A DNA stretch of 64,000 nt from Paracidobacterium acidisoli (GTDB taxonomy: Bacteria > Acidobacteriota > Terriglobia > Terriglobales > Acidobacteriaceae), in the NCBI RefSeq assembly GCF_003428625.2, contig NZ_QVQT02000002.1, positions 345,026 through 409,025 on the forward strand, in the 5' to 3' direction. The position numbers and the translations under genes were made by a program. The notes beneath the pieces are model-generated. The model was not told the DNA's origin. It was given only the letters and a program-made list of their open reading frames with translations, and made no database searches. Of this stretch, positions 7,939 through 16,013 are shown in pieces (the first letter of the stretch is position 1; each line of letters opens with the position of its first letter).

Positions 7939-9393
7939 CTACTTCGCCCGCTCGCCCGCGGTAAAGGTCGTCCACGGACCGGATTTAAGATCGCGCAGAA
8001 TGGGCGACATCCAGGCGTACTCCGGATGCGCGGCGAGAAAGGGCTTTGCCAGAAAATCTTCGCCGCACGGATGACCGGCGTGCCCGGAGAAGCTCATCGC
8101 GGCTGCCATATCGCTCGTCGTGGCCTTGCCCTGCACGGCGCCGCCGGGATAGTACGGACCCCAGTCCCACAGCGGAATGCCGCCCTTCGCCGCATCGACA
8201 TGGCCGCAGAGTGTGCGCTGATCGGCGTGTGTCTGATGGGTGTAGCTGTCCACATGGTCGGCGAGGAACTGCTGCGCCAGCGCCAGATCGATGCCGCCGC
8301 GATGCTCCTTCATCTCCTGCTCCCAGCGAGCGCGGCGCGCATTGGGCGAGGTGGAGAGATCGCGCGGGTTGAAGCCCTCCGTCTCGTCGCGAATCAGAGC
8401 AGGATCGCGGGGAAAGTTCGAGCTGACGAAGTAGCCGTTGTTGGTGCGCCAAAGCGGCGTATGCTTCAGGCCGAGCTCGAGGTAGGCGATCTCGCCGGTT
8501 TTGCGGTCGCCGATCAGCCAGTCGTTGGCATAGCCGCCGTTGTTGCCTTCGCGCATGATGGCCACATATTCGTCGATGGAAGAGGCATACTGCAGCGCTT
8601 TGCGCGAGCGCACGAACTCCGGTGTGCCCTCCGGGTTCCAGCCCTCGAACTGCGTGATGGTGGTTTCGGCCACCATGATGCCGGCGCTGTTCAGCCCGAA
8701 GTCGTCGTTGCTGGTGATCATGCCCGGCACGCCTTCCATCAGAATGTGGTGGCCATGCGCCGGCTGAATGTCGAAGACCACTGTCCAGCGCGCGCCTTCG
8801 GCATACGACGACCAGTTGTTGTGGGCGAGAACGATCTTGCCGTCTTTGGTGTAGCTGCCGGTGGCGATAAAGGCGCTGCAGTTGCCCGGCGCATGAATCC
8901 TGGGAGCGCGGCTGTCGTGCTGCTGTTTGTCGAGCCACGGCACGTAATATTCCGCGAGCTCCATCGTGCCGTTGAGCGCGACAAGGTCCCACACATCGAT
9001 GTGCACGCCTTTGGCCTGTACGCCCTCGGCCATGGCCATCAGCTCTTCCTGATACTCTTCGCCGATGTGCGGCCACAGCATGTTCTTCGCCGCATCGTGA
9101 AAGAACTTCCAGCTGCGGTGCGTCGTGTGCTCATCTTCGAGCCTGAAGACCTGCAGCGCATCTTCAATCTGATTCGCCAAAAGGTAACCGTGCTGGTAGC
9201 CAATCTGCTGCGGGGTGCCCTGCAGATGTACGTAGGTCCATCCGTTGCGCTGAAAGGTGTAGGAACTGGGCAGCGGCGCGGTCGCGGCATGAGCCGCCGT
9301 AAAGCCCGTCATGAAACAAAGAGCCGCGCACAGCCATACGAGATAAGGCACAACGCAGCGGCGCAAGCGGAAGAGCATCCGGTCACTCTCCAT
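7939..9393 (-). CDS. Exported Ntn-type hydrolase (phospholipase-B-like / C45 acyltransferase-like)
   Basis: About 484 residues with a signal peptide (hydrophobic core V-V-P-Y-L-V-W-L-C-A-A-L-C-F, cleavage near A-A-H-A-A). The mature part contains G-N-C-S-A-F-I-A-T-G followed by K-I-V-L-A-H-N-N-W. This fits the N-terminal-nucleophile family of phospholipase-B-like and C45 autoproteolytic enzymes, in which the Cys becomes the nucleophile after self-cleavage. It also has Q-I-G-Y-Q-H-G-Y-L-L near the N terminus, as in that family. Likely activity is amide or ester hydrolysis in the periplasm or outside; the substrate is unknown. The start is one of three Met codons (9429, 9393, 9378). It stands alone. 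Confidence 0.75.
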   Translation of the reverse strand: MESDRMLFRLRRCVVPYLVWLCAALCFMTGFTAAHAATAPLPSSYTFQRNGWTYVHLQGTPQQIGYQHGYLLANQIEDALQVFRLEDEHTTHRSWKFFHDAAKNMLWPHIGEEYQEELMAMAEGVQAKGVHIDVWDLVALNGTMELAEYYVPWLDKQQHDSRAPRIHAPGNCSAFIATGSYTKDGKIVLAHNNWSSYAEGARWTVVFDIQPAHGHHILMEGVPGMITSNDDFGLNSAGIMVAETTITQFEGWNPEGTPEFVRSRKALQYASSIDEYVAIMREGNNGGYANDWLIGDRKTGEIAYLELGLKHTPLWRTNNGYFVSSNFPRDPALIRDETEGFNPRDLSTSPNARRARWEQEMKEHRGGIDLALAQQFLADHVDSYTHQTHADQRTLCGHVDAAKGGIPLWDWGPYYPGGAVQGKATTSDMAAAMSFSGHAGHPCGEDFLAKPFLAAHPEYAWMSPILRDLKSGPWTTFTAGERAK

Positions 9394-9503
9394 TCCCGAA
9401 GAAGTCGGGAATGAGAGAGACCATATCACAGCAGAGGGAGCGGGTTGCGGGAAGACGCGGTCATGCTTCGCGTCCGGAATTCATTATGCTTTGCAGCCGG
9501 GCT

Positions 9504-9905
9504 TTATGCTTCGCAGCCGGGATGCAGAAGGCGCGAGGCAAAGTGCAGCAGCTCCGGCGGCCGCGCCGGCTCGACCAGCAGCTCGAACTCTTCGTTCTTC
9601 CGGTGTACCTGATCGAGAAGATCGGAGCTGACCGATTTGCCGGAGAAGAACAGCACATGGATATCCGGACACAGCCCCTTGAGCAGCAGAGCGAGGTCGG
9701 CGCCGCTCATGCGCGGAACGATGACGTCGACAATGGCCAGATCCGGCTGCCAGGCCTCGGCAATCGCGATCGCCTCTTCCACATTGCCGGCCGTGCGCGC
9801 TTCATAGTGGGCCTGCATGAAAATGGCCTGCAGGGTATCGGCGATGATCGCTTCGTCGTCCACAATCAGAACTTTGGATGTGGGTACGGTATTTTCATCC
9901 GGCAT
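9504..9905 (-). CDS. Single-domain response regulator (orphan receiver)
   Basis: A receiver domain of 133 residues with no output domain. V-L-I-V-D-D-E holds the acidic pair, and A-I-V-D-V-I-V-P-R-M the phospho-acceptor Asp. The usual Lys of the K-P motif is missing: the region reads L-L-V-E-P-A-R-P-P, with Glu in its place. This may alter phosphorylation or signalling. No histidine kinase is nearby. The ATG at 9905 has an AGGAACA ribosome site 4-5 bases upstream, better than the ATG at 9953. It probably signals through protein-protein contacts. Confidence 0.85.
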   Translation of the reverse strand: MPDENTVPTSKVLIVDDEAIIADTLQAIFMQAHYEARTAGNVEEAIAIAEAWQPDLAIVDVIVPRMSGADLALLLKGLCPDIHVLFFSGKSVSSDLLDQVHRKNEEFELLVEPARPPELLHFASRLLHPGCEA

Positions 9906-10215
9906 AGGTTGTTCCTGACCAGAATAAAAATTGATCGGTGTTTCGATTTTCAAATCGCCCGCTTTCGAGGGGGTGCTGGTTCTACTGCCATGCGTTCACA
10001 GAGCAAGGGGTGTGCGGGAACGTGGCATTGCATTCAGAGCGGCGTCGTTCTGACCGGCTGCACGATTCCACTGTAGGAAGCATACATTTCCGCCAGGGGT
10101 TGTACGCCTTTGTCTGATGGGAGGATGAGAATTTCGCAAAAAAGTTCACCGCTGAAAGATCGCGGCCAGGGGCTCTCGGTCTTCAGAGAGGAGCAAAGCT
10201 GCCGCCGCCAGCCGT

Positions 10216-12069
10216 TTAGTGCTTCTTTTTCTTCGCGGCAGCGGCCGACTTTGCAGGTTTGTGGGCCGGCTTTGCAGCTTTTTGGGCGTGCGTATGCGCA
10301 TGGACGGGCTTCGCCGCTTTTTTGGCCGGAACAGGTTTATGAGCCGGCTTTTTGGCGGCAGGCTTCGCAACCGTCTTCGCTGCGCTCTTTACAGGAGCCT
10401 TCGCCGATTTTGCAGGAGCCGGCTTCGGCTCAGGCTTCTTTGCCGCCGGTTTTTCCGGAGCCTTGCCGGCAGCTTTTTCCGGTTTTGCCGGCGGAACAGG
10501 ATGCTTCGCCTTGTTGCCGGCCTCCGGAGCCGGTTTTGCGGCAGATTTTTCTGCCGCGGACGGCGCTTCCGGCGCAGCCTTCTTCACCGCCTTCGTTGCG
10601 ATTCGAGCCGGAGGCATTGGCGGAATAATCTCTTTGTCTTCGCTCTCGTCTTCGTCGGCCTCATCGTGGTCGAGATCTTCGTCGCCTTCGAGTGAGCCCG
10701 CATCCGGCATCTCGTTCTCGTCTTCGTCCTCATCCATCCTTTTGGTCTCGGAGCGGCGTCCGCGAGTACGGCGGAAGGTGACCGGAGGCGGCGGCGCGGG
10801 CGGCGACCAGGGCTCGAGGAAAGCGCGCATCTCCTCGGGAGTCTGCAGCTTGCCATCGATCAGTTGATAGAACATCTCCTGCAGCAGCTTCGCATAATCC
10901 GGCAGCTCCGGCGTAATGCGCATCTCCTGCATCAGCGCGACGGGCACATTCTGACGGGCCTCGGGCCAGACGGTGAAGAAGTTTTTGAACTTCGCCTGCA
11001 CCGGAGCGCTTTTGCTGCTGTAAGCCAGCCACAGAACCGGCTCCGGCTGATAGCTGGTTACCAGCTTCCAGGTGGCGGAGGGCGTGTGGGCTTCCCGGCC
11101 GGTCAGAACCTTCGCGAACTCCTTCGCATCCTCGTCCAGCTGGTCCCACTGCTCCACAAAGCCCTGGCACGGGAACATCTTCTTCAGCGCGCTCAGATCC
11201 TTCGGCGGCAGCTTTGCCGTCAGCAGCTGCATCTGCGCCGCCGATGGATCGGGATTCACCCCCTGCATCAGCAGCTGGATCAGAATCCTGTGCAGATTCT
11301 CAAGGCCTGCGAGGTCGGCTTTCGCCGAGGTCCAGGCAGGGAAGAGGTGTTTGATCCAGCCCTCGGCCTCGAGCGCACGCAGAATCTTCAGTGCGTCTTC
11401 CTCGTGGCCGATCTCTTCCAGCTCATAGCCCTTGAGGTAGGGAGACAGGGAATCAATCCCGTCTTCGGCCTTTGCGTTCTCGTAGCGGACTTTGGTGCGC
11501 TCTTCCATCTCCCACCCGGTGCGGGCGGCGAGACGGGTGGCGCGAATCATGCGCGACGGATCTTCCAGAAAGCCGTAGTTGCTGACCAGGCGAAGGTGCC
11601 GCGCTTCGATGTCGGCGATTCCGTTCATCGGGTCGAGCAGCAGGCCGTAGGAGCCCTCATTCAGCGAGATCGCCATCGCATTGGCGGTAAAGTCGCGGCG
11701 GCGCAGATCTTCGACGATCGTGGCCCAGTGATAGACCGGCTTGCCGAGCTTCGGATAATCCTCGCGGCGGGTGCTCGAAATCTCGATGCGGACGCTGCCC
11801 GGAAACCAGAAAAAGAGGGTCCGTGTCGGCTCGTGCTCGCCCCACAGCTTACCTCCGGCTTTCTCCAGCGCTTTCTTCAGCTTAAGGGCATTTCCCTGAA
11901 CTGAAAAATCAAGGTCGCGGACAGGGAAGCCGGTAGAGAGATCGCGTACTGCGCCGCCGGCGAGAAATACTGTCATTCCGGCGTCACGGGCCGCATCCCG
12001 AACGTGTTTCAGAGCACTTTGTTGTGCCAGGGAGAGGCGATTTTCTATGAGGTAGACGTAATCGGGCAT
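10216..12069 (-). CDS. CCA tRNA nucleotidyltransferase / poly(A)-polymerase family with acidic and H1-like C-terminal tails
   Basis: A 617-residue class II nucleotidyltransferase, about 150 longer than usual. The N-terminal head has F-L-A-G-G-A-V-R-D-L and R-D-L-D-F-S-V (metal-binding Asp pair), then R-R-R-D-F-T-A-N-A-M-A and E-D-P-S-R-M-I-R-A-T-R-L-A-A-R. These mark CCA-adding enzymes, which repair or build tRNA 3' ends from CTP and ATP. After about residue 440 comes an acidic block (M-D-E-D-E-D-E-N-E, D-E-A-D-E-D-E-S-E-D). The last 120 residues are Lys/Ala/Pro repeats (P-A-A-K-K-P) ending K-K-K-K-H, like histone H1. The tail may bind RNA or DNA. It stands alone; the hairpin-free region 9954-10215 follows it. 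Confidence 0.88.
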   Translation of the reverse strand: MPDYVYLIENRLSLAQQSALKHVRDAARDAGMTVFLAGGAVRDLSTGFPVRDLDFSVQGNALKLKKALEKAGGKLWGEHEPTRTLFFWFPGSVRIEISSTRREDYPKLGKPVYHWATIVEDLRRRDFTANAMAISLNEGSYGLLLDPMNGIADIEARHLRLVSNYGFLEDPSRMIRATRLAARTGWEMEERTKVRYENAKAEDGIDSLSPYLKGYELEEIGHEEDALKILRALEAEGWIKHLFPAWTSAKADLAGLENLHRILIQLLMQGVNPDPSAAQMQLLTAKLPPKDLSALKKMFPCQGFVEQWDQLDEDAKEFAKVLTGREAHTPSATWKLVTSYQPEPVLWLAYSSKSAPVQAKFKNFFTVWPEARQNVPVALMQEMRITPELPDYAKLLQEMFYQLIDGKLQTPEEMRAFLEPWSPPAPPPPVTFRRTRGRRSETKRMDEDEDENEMPDAGSLEGDEDLDHDEADEDESEDKEIIPPMPPARIATKAVKKAAPEAPSAAEKSAAKPAPEAGNKAKHPVPPAKPEKAAGKAPEKPAAKKPEPKPAPAKSAKAPVKSAAKTVAKPAAKKPAHKPVPAKKAAKPVHAHTHAQKAAKPAHKPAKSAAAAKKKKH

Positions 12070-12294
12070 GCTTTCAGTGTCTGCTGTGGATTTCTGTGCC
12101 GCCCAGCTGCCTTAATTGGTCTAACGTCTTCTGATCCAAATGTTTACAGGAAGGCGGAAACGCCATTCAAAGGTACAATGTAACATACGGTAACATTCCT
12201 GGCTACCGCTTTGCACAATTTTCGATGCGTTGAGTCTTCAGCGTGCAACAATTTTGAGTTTGTGGCCGGATCGTTCTGATTTTTCGAGGAGTGC

Positions 12295-12798
12295 ATGCCT
12301 TCGAGCAGCCGAAAAAAAGCCATCGCACGCAGGCTGACCCGGGACTGGGTGGCCGGTTATCTGCCCGCTGACGGATTCGTCCACGCGGGCGATGTCGAGC
12401 TGCTCGGGCTGGAGGGGAAGGTGCTTTCTCTTCCGGCGGATACGCTGAAGTGGATCTGCTTTGTCCGCGACTTCAACTCCGGCGAGCTGAATAACCCTGA
12501 GCGCCTGGTGCGCAAGGCCTTTGGAGTACGGCCGCGCACAGAAGGCGTCTTTCTGCGGCTCACGCTGAAGGACGGCGACCAGGTCGAGGGCCTCGCCGCC
12601 AATGACGTGAGCCTGGTGACCGGCGAAGGACTCTTTCTTACCCCGCCCGATATCCGCTCTAACACGCAGCGTATCTGGGTGCCGCGCAGCTCGGTCGAAG
12701 CGGCCGAGGTGGTGGCCGTCATCGGAGGAGCTGCGGCAAAGCCGGCGAAGAAGAAGCCCGCCGAAGAGGCGGACGAGACGCAGGAACGGCTCTTCTGA
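12295..12798 (+). CDS. Conserved hypothetical protein, DUF6982-like
   Basis: A 167-residue soluble protein with beta-rich segments. It contains W-I-C-F-V-R-D-F-N, then L-T-L-K-D-G-D-Q-V-E-G-L, then L-F-L-T-P-P-D and N-T-Q-R-I-W-V-P-R. From memory, this order matches an acidobacterial family of unknown function (DUF6982-type), often built from PilZ-like or Sm-like small barrels. No catalytic residues are evident. The C terminus is a Lys/Ala/Glu-rich tail. The start ATG lies about 225 bases downstream of the divergent CCA-enzyme gene, so both promoters are probably in that gap. Confidence 0.65.
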   Translation: MPSSSRKKAIARRLTRDWVAGYLPADGFVHAGDVELLGLEGKVLSLPADTLKWICFVRDFNSGELNNPERLVRKAFGVRPRTEGVFLRLTLKDGDQVEGLAANDVSLVTGEGLFLTPPDIRSNTQRIWVPRSSVEAAEVVAVIGGAAAKPAKKKPAEEADETQERLF

Positions 12799-12859
12799 AT
12801 GGCAGCGGCCGCTGCTTCGCAGAAAACCAGCCAGAGACCCGTTACACCCACCGGACCCG

Positions 12860-13504
12860 TTACGCCAGACGGACACCGGGCTGCAGAAAGGGATTCGACT
12901 GGCGCTCTTCGCCGATGGTCGTTTCGGGGCCGTGGCCGGGAACGACGAGCGTGTCCTCGGGCAGGGTGAGCAGGCGGTCGTGGATGGAGCGGAGAATCTG
13001 CCGGCCGTCGCCGCCGGGCAGATCGGTTCTGCCGATCGAGCCGGCGAAGAGCGTATCGCCGGCCAGCAGCAGCCGCTGCGGCGCAAAGTAAAGACAGATG
13101 CTGCCCTGAGTATGGCCGGGCGTTTCGAGAATCTGCGCGGCATGTCCGGAGATACCGGCGGCGGCGCCTTCCCTGGCGCTGAGGTCGGGCGGAGCCACCT
13201 CCGGCGGACGAACGCCGAGCCATTCCGCCTGCGCATCCATCATCTCCAGCAGGGGAAGATCATTTTCATTCAGCAGAATCGGCGCGCCGGTGGCCCGCTT
13301 TAGCTGCAGCGCTCCGCCGACGTGGTCGATGTGCGCGTGGGTGACGACGATCTGCTTCAGCGTCAGCCCGTGTTTTGCCAGCCGCGACAGAATGAGCGGG
13401 ATGTTGTCGCCCGGGTCGATGACCATCGCCTCGCGCGTGGTCTCATCGCCCAGTACCGTGCAGTTGCACTGCAGCGGCCCGACGGGGAAGGTTTCGCGGA
13501 TCAT
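12860..13504 (-). CDS. MBL-fold metallo-hydrolase (glyoxalase-II-like)
   Basis: A 214-residue metallo-beta-lactamase-fold protein. T-H-A-H-I-D-H is the H-x-H-x-D-H metal motif (about 55-61). Further ligands are in E-T-P-G-H-T, L-L-A-G-D-T-L-F and V-V-P-G-H-G-P-E-T. The pattern matches small hydroxyacylglutathione-hydrolase-like enzymes, which hydrolyse thioesters in the cytoplasm. The length fits the short members, without the glyoxalase-II C-terminal domain. The substrate is not determinable. The upstream neighbour is the PIN toxin gene on the same strand, 66 bases away. Confidence 0.85.
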   Translation of the reverse strand: MIRETFPVGPLQCNCTVLGDETTREAMVIDPGDNIPLILSRLAKHGLTLKQIVVTHAHIDHVGGALQLKRATGAPILLNENDLPLLEMMDAQAEWLGVRPPEVAPPDLSAREGAAAGISGHAAQILETPGHTQGSICLYFAPQRLLLAGDTLFAGSIGRTDLPGGDGRQILRSIHDRLLTLPEDTLVVPGHGPETTIGEERQSNPFLQPGVRLA

Positions 13505-13570
13505 AGTTTTTACCGGACATTCAGATTTCAGCCAGCATGGAACAAAACCGAAAAATTACCTGCAACAGGA

Positions 13571-13978
13571 CTATCGCAACAGAGCCTGAAATCCCGCCTG
13601 AGCGAAATGCCGGTCATGCGTTAACGCTGCCGTCAGCCGCTCTTCTTCCATAATAAGGAAACTGGCGCAGTCTGTAAGGCTCCAGCTTTTGTCTGCCATC
13701 AGCTGATACTGATGAAGAGCATTTGCAAATAACTGTGGTGTCTGCGGGAAAATACGGACCTTCGATTGACGAAGTGATTCGACTGCCTTCGCTGCTGCCT
13801 GACGGAGGTGAATTCCATAATCGCTGAAGCTATTCAGGAATTCGGTCAGGATCATTTCGCTGGTGACGATCTGGTCGGGAACAATGTCGCGCGAAACAGC
13901 GGAAGCCTTCTGGTGGAGTTCGTCACGGGCATTCAGAAGGGCGATCCAGTAGCCCGTATCCGCAAATACGCGCTCCAT
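13571..13978 (-). CDS. PIN-domain toxin (VapC-like ribonuclease)
   Basis: A 135-residue PIN domain. Conserved acids are Asp in F-A-D-T-G-Y-W-I-A-L near the N terminus, Glu in M-I-L-T-E-F, and Asp in L-T-D-C-A-S-F near the end. The family cleaves tRNA or other RNA in a Mg-dependent way. Its start codon overlaps the stop of the upstream antitoxin by one base (TGATG), so the two are translationally coupled. The usual fourth acid may be the Asp in T-H-D-R-H-F. The toxin is probably neutralised and the operon autoregulated by the antitoxin complex. Confidence 0.85.
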   Translation of the reverse strand: MERVFADTGYWIALLNARDELHQKASAVSRDIVPDQIVTSEMILTEFLNSFSDYGIHLRQAAAKAVESLRQSKVRIFPQTPQLFANALHQYQLMADKSWSLTDCASFLIMEEERLTAALTHDRHFAQAGFQALLR

Positions 13979-14256
13979 CAGGAGGTCTTCTGCGCACCAT
14001 ACAGATAGTGATCGAGATTCCCTGAAAGATCAGCCGGGACCTTTTGCCAGTCGGTATCGGGCACATCACTGGCTATCTCTGCAAACATGGCCGCCAAATC
14101 GCCGGCGCTGCCGGGTGGGGCAGTGTGAGCCTGTTCCTCACTTTTTTGGAGCAGGGAGAGCCCGAGACGGACGACTTCGTCAGCCGAGCGATAACGGCCG
14201 CTGCTGACCTTTTCCTGGATCAGGCGCTCCACATCGGGACTGAGGGAAGCCTTCAT
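13978..14256 (-). CDS. Ribbon-helix-helix antitoxin (ParD-like)
   Basis: A 92-residue protein. The N-terminal half reads like a ParD/CopG ribbon-helix-helix: a short strand (M-K-A-S-L-S-P-D-V), then I-Q-E-K-V-S-S-G-R-Y-R-S-A-D-E-V-V-R-L-G-L. The rest is acidic and probably wraps the toxin. It is the first gene of a two-gene toxin-antitoxin operon. It probably dimerises, binds its own promoter and blocks the PIN protein encoded immediately downstream. A ParD-type antitoxin with a PIN toxin is a known mixed pairing. Confidence 0.82.
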   Translation of the reverse strand: MKASLSPDVERLIQEKVSSGRYRSADEVVRLGLSLLQKSEEQAHTAPPGSAGDLAAMFAEIASDVPDTDWQKVPADLSGNLDHYLYGAQKTS

Positions 14257-14536
14257 GCCTGTAGCTTATCAAAGGCGTTTGCGTGGCGCACAACGCTTTC
14301 TGAGAAGACGCGCGCGGTCGTGACAGAAACGAACCTGATCTATGAGGCCCGGAATTCAGCCGTCTTCCTCCATCGTATCCAACGGTTTCGCGCTTCTCTC
14401 CATGCGGGCAGCAGCCAAAATAAAGCCACGTGTCTGCAGGGTTCACCAAAGTCAGCCACCAAATATCGCTGTAACTCCGGATCGATTGTCCCCGAGGCTG
14501 CCCTGAAGTGCAAAATTGCGTCACAATAGGGACGTT

Positions 14537-14794
14537 ATGGCACCGAGAAAAGAATGGACCGAATGGCATCTGACTCCCCGCGGCTGGGAGAAGGGCGCAA
14601 CGCGCGTGCACGGAGAAGGGAACACCTGGGTCGAGGAGCCGCTCGACCGCGCCCTGAGCTTCGTCTATCAGGAGCTGGAGAGCGGCTCTCCGCCCGAGGT
14701 GAAGAAGTGGGCCGAGGAGACCTGGCGATCGAAGGACGCGGCAAAGGTCGAAGCGCTGCTGCAGTTGTACGGCGCGTGCCCGGAACGTTTGTAG
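14537..14794 (+). CDS. Small hypothetical protein
   Basis: An 85-residue protein rich in Trp and Glu (K-E-W-T-E-W-H-L-T-P-R-G-W-E-K-G). The second half is helical (A-L-S-F-V-Y-Q-E-L-E-S-G). It is soluble and I do not recognise it. Such short proteins, with a Trp-rich strand region then a helix pair, are common in acidobacterial genomes. The ATG at 14537 has an AGGGA ribosome site. The 280 bases before it (14257-14536) hold nothing recognisable. Confidence 0.6.
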   Translation: MAPRKEWTEWHLTPRGWEKGATRVHGEGNTWVEEPLDRALSFVYQELESGSPPEVKKWAEETWRSKDAAKVEALLQLYGACPERL

Positions 14795-14901
14795 ATCGGT
14801 TCCGGAGCTGTTTTAGACCGGTTGCAGAACGACCGCGGAGCGGCTGTCAGAAGTGGTTGCGGTGCATGCATCGGCTGCCGCCATCCGGTGCCCGCAAAAG
14901 C

Positions 14902-14928
14902 AAAAGGCAGGCGCACAGCCTGCCTTTT
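14902..14928 (-). terminator. Terminator after secG
   Basis: AAAAGGCAGGC (14902-14912) and GCCTGCCTTTT (14918-14928) form an 11-bp perfect stem with a 5-base loop, 22 bases past the secG stop on the minus strand. On that strand the stem ends in TTTT. Confidence 0.85.
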
Positions 14929-14950
14929 CTGCGTAAAGCCGAATGCTGTT

Positions 14951-15247
14951 CTACTTCTTTGCCGGAGCGCTCTGCGTGGTCTGCGAGCCTGACAGCACTG
15001 AGTGAGATGCTGCCGTACGGTGCTGCATCATCAGCGTCAGCGCGATGGAGGTGATGACGAAGGCCAATGCCAGCCAGCCCGTGGCCTTCGTGAGCATGTT
15101 GGCCGCCGAGCGTGGTCCGAATGCGGTCTGCGATCCCTGGCCGCCGAAGGCGCCCGCCAGATCGGCGCTCTTGCCCTGCTGCAGCAGAATGACCAGAATT
15201 AAAACGAGACAGATAATAACGTGGATCGTGCTGACCAGATAAATCAT
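14951..15247 (-). CDS. secG: Preprotein translocase subunit SecG
   Basis: A 98-residue inner-membrane protein. The first helix spans about residues 2-22 (T-I-H-V-I-I-C-L-V-L-I-L-V-I-L-L-Q-Q-G-K). It is followed by the conserved loop G-A-F-G-G-Q-G-S-Q-T-A-F-G, a second helix (W-L-A-L-A-F-V-I-T-S-I-A-L) and a short Ser/Thr-rich tail. This is the standard SecG layout. The protein joins SecYE and helps protein export. It lies next to tRNA-Leu on the same strand, an arrangement often seen for secG. Confidence 0.95.
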   Translation of the reverse strand: MIYLVSTIHVIICLVLILVILLQQGKSADLAGAFGGQGSQTAFGPRSAANMLTKATGWLALAFVITSIALTLMMQHRTAASHSVLSGSQTTQSAPAKK

Positions 15248-15323
15248 CGATACATGCTTTCCTGCGGGCCGCAGCCGCGGTCTTCACACTGACCGGCTCC
15301 GCGTTGAAAAATGTCGGACTGTT

Positions 15324-15407
15324 TGGTGCGGAAGGGGGGACTTGAACCCCCATGCCTCTCGGCGCCACCCCCTCAAGATGGTGTGTCTGCCATTTCACCA
15401 CTTCCGC
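15324..15407 (-). tRNA. tRNA-Leu (anticodon GAG), CCA encoded
   Basis: On the minus strand a cloverleaf is visible. The 7-bp acceptor stem is GCGGAAG with CTTCCGC. The anticodon stem is CCATC/GGTGG (one T-G pair) around the loop TTGAGGG, so the anticodon is GAG. A long variable arm (class II tRNA) and a T-arm with GGTTCAAGTCC follow. The discriminator is A at 15327, followed by an encoded CCA at 15326-15324. It reads CUC and CUU leucine codons. Confidence 0.95.
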
Positions 15408-15609
15408 ACTCGGTGAAACCCTGTCCTCACGTAACTATAACAAAGCTGAAGCGCTGTGAGAATCTCCGGAGGCCGGGAAGGATGCCATTTTTCGATTCTG
15501 ATCACACCATTGGCAGTGCATCGGTTTGAAATTCTCCGTTCGCGTCGGAATGGCCCGTTCGACCACCCGGAAGGCAGCAGAAAGAGAGCCGCAGCGCAGT
15601 CTCTTCGCT

Positions 15610-15855
15610 ATGATTTTGAATATGCCCTCCAAATCCAGCGGCCCTCGCTCCTATCTTTTGCGTGCGGTTGTGGAAGTTGGCTTCATCATCTTTCTCTTCT
15701 ATGCAAATCTGCTGATGGGCGAGTTCGATCGATCCATCCATAAGACACTTTCAGGTGCGCTTCATGAGATTGTTACTCCGGCAAATTTTGCCATTGCTCT
15801 GACCGCGGCCTTCATAGGACACATCGTCGTGGAATTCCTGCGGCAGAAACTCTGA
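15610..15855 (+). CDS. Small membrane protein, hypothetical
   Basis: About 81 residues from the ATG at 15610 (a second ATG lies at 15622). There are two hydrophobic segments: V-V-E-V-G-F-I-I-F-L-F-Y-A-N-L-L-M and P-A-N-F-A-I-A-L-T-A-A-F-I-G-H-I-V. They are separated by a polar loop (G-E-F-D-R-S-I-H-K-T). The family is not recognised. The topology suggests a small two-helix inner-membrane protein. No strong ribosome site is visible. It is flanked by tRNA-Leu upstream and the GH31 gene downstream. Confidence 0.5.
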   Translation: MILNMPSKSSGPRSYLLRAVVEVGFIIFLFYANLLMGEFDRSIHKTLSGALHEIVTPANFAIALTAAFIGHIVVEFLRQKL

Positions 15856-16013
15856 TTTCAAACTGACCGGCTATCCACCATCTGCCTGCCTGGATGCCGG
15901 AGACCGAAGTCGCATAGAATTGCGATGCGATTTCATTCTGTGCCGAGAGCGGTAAACGTTTGCCGGGCGAGAGAAGAGCGGGTGAGATGAACACACCGGA
16001 GAGTGGGAGAGAG

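Noticed and set aside
9393-9429. Upstream Met start (9429) for the exported hydrolase
   Set aside because: A start at 9393 or 9378 gives a more normal signal peptide. The upstream stretch also contains a small inverted repeat (TTCCCGA...TCGGGAA) better explained as non-coding.
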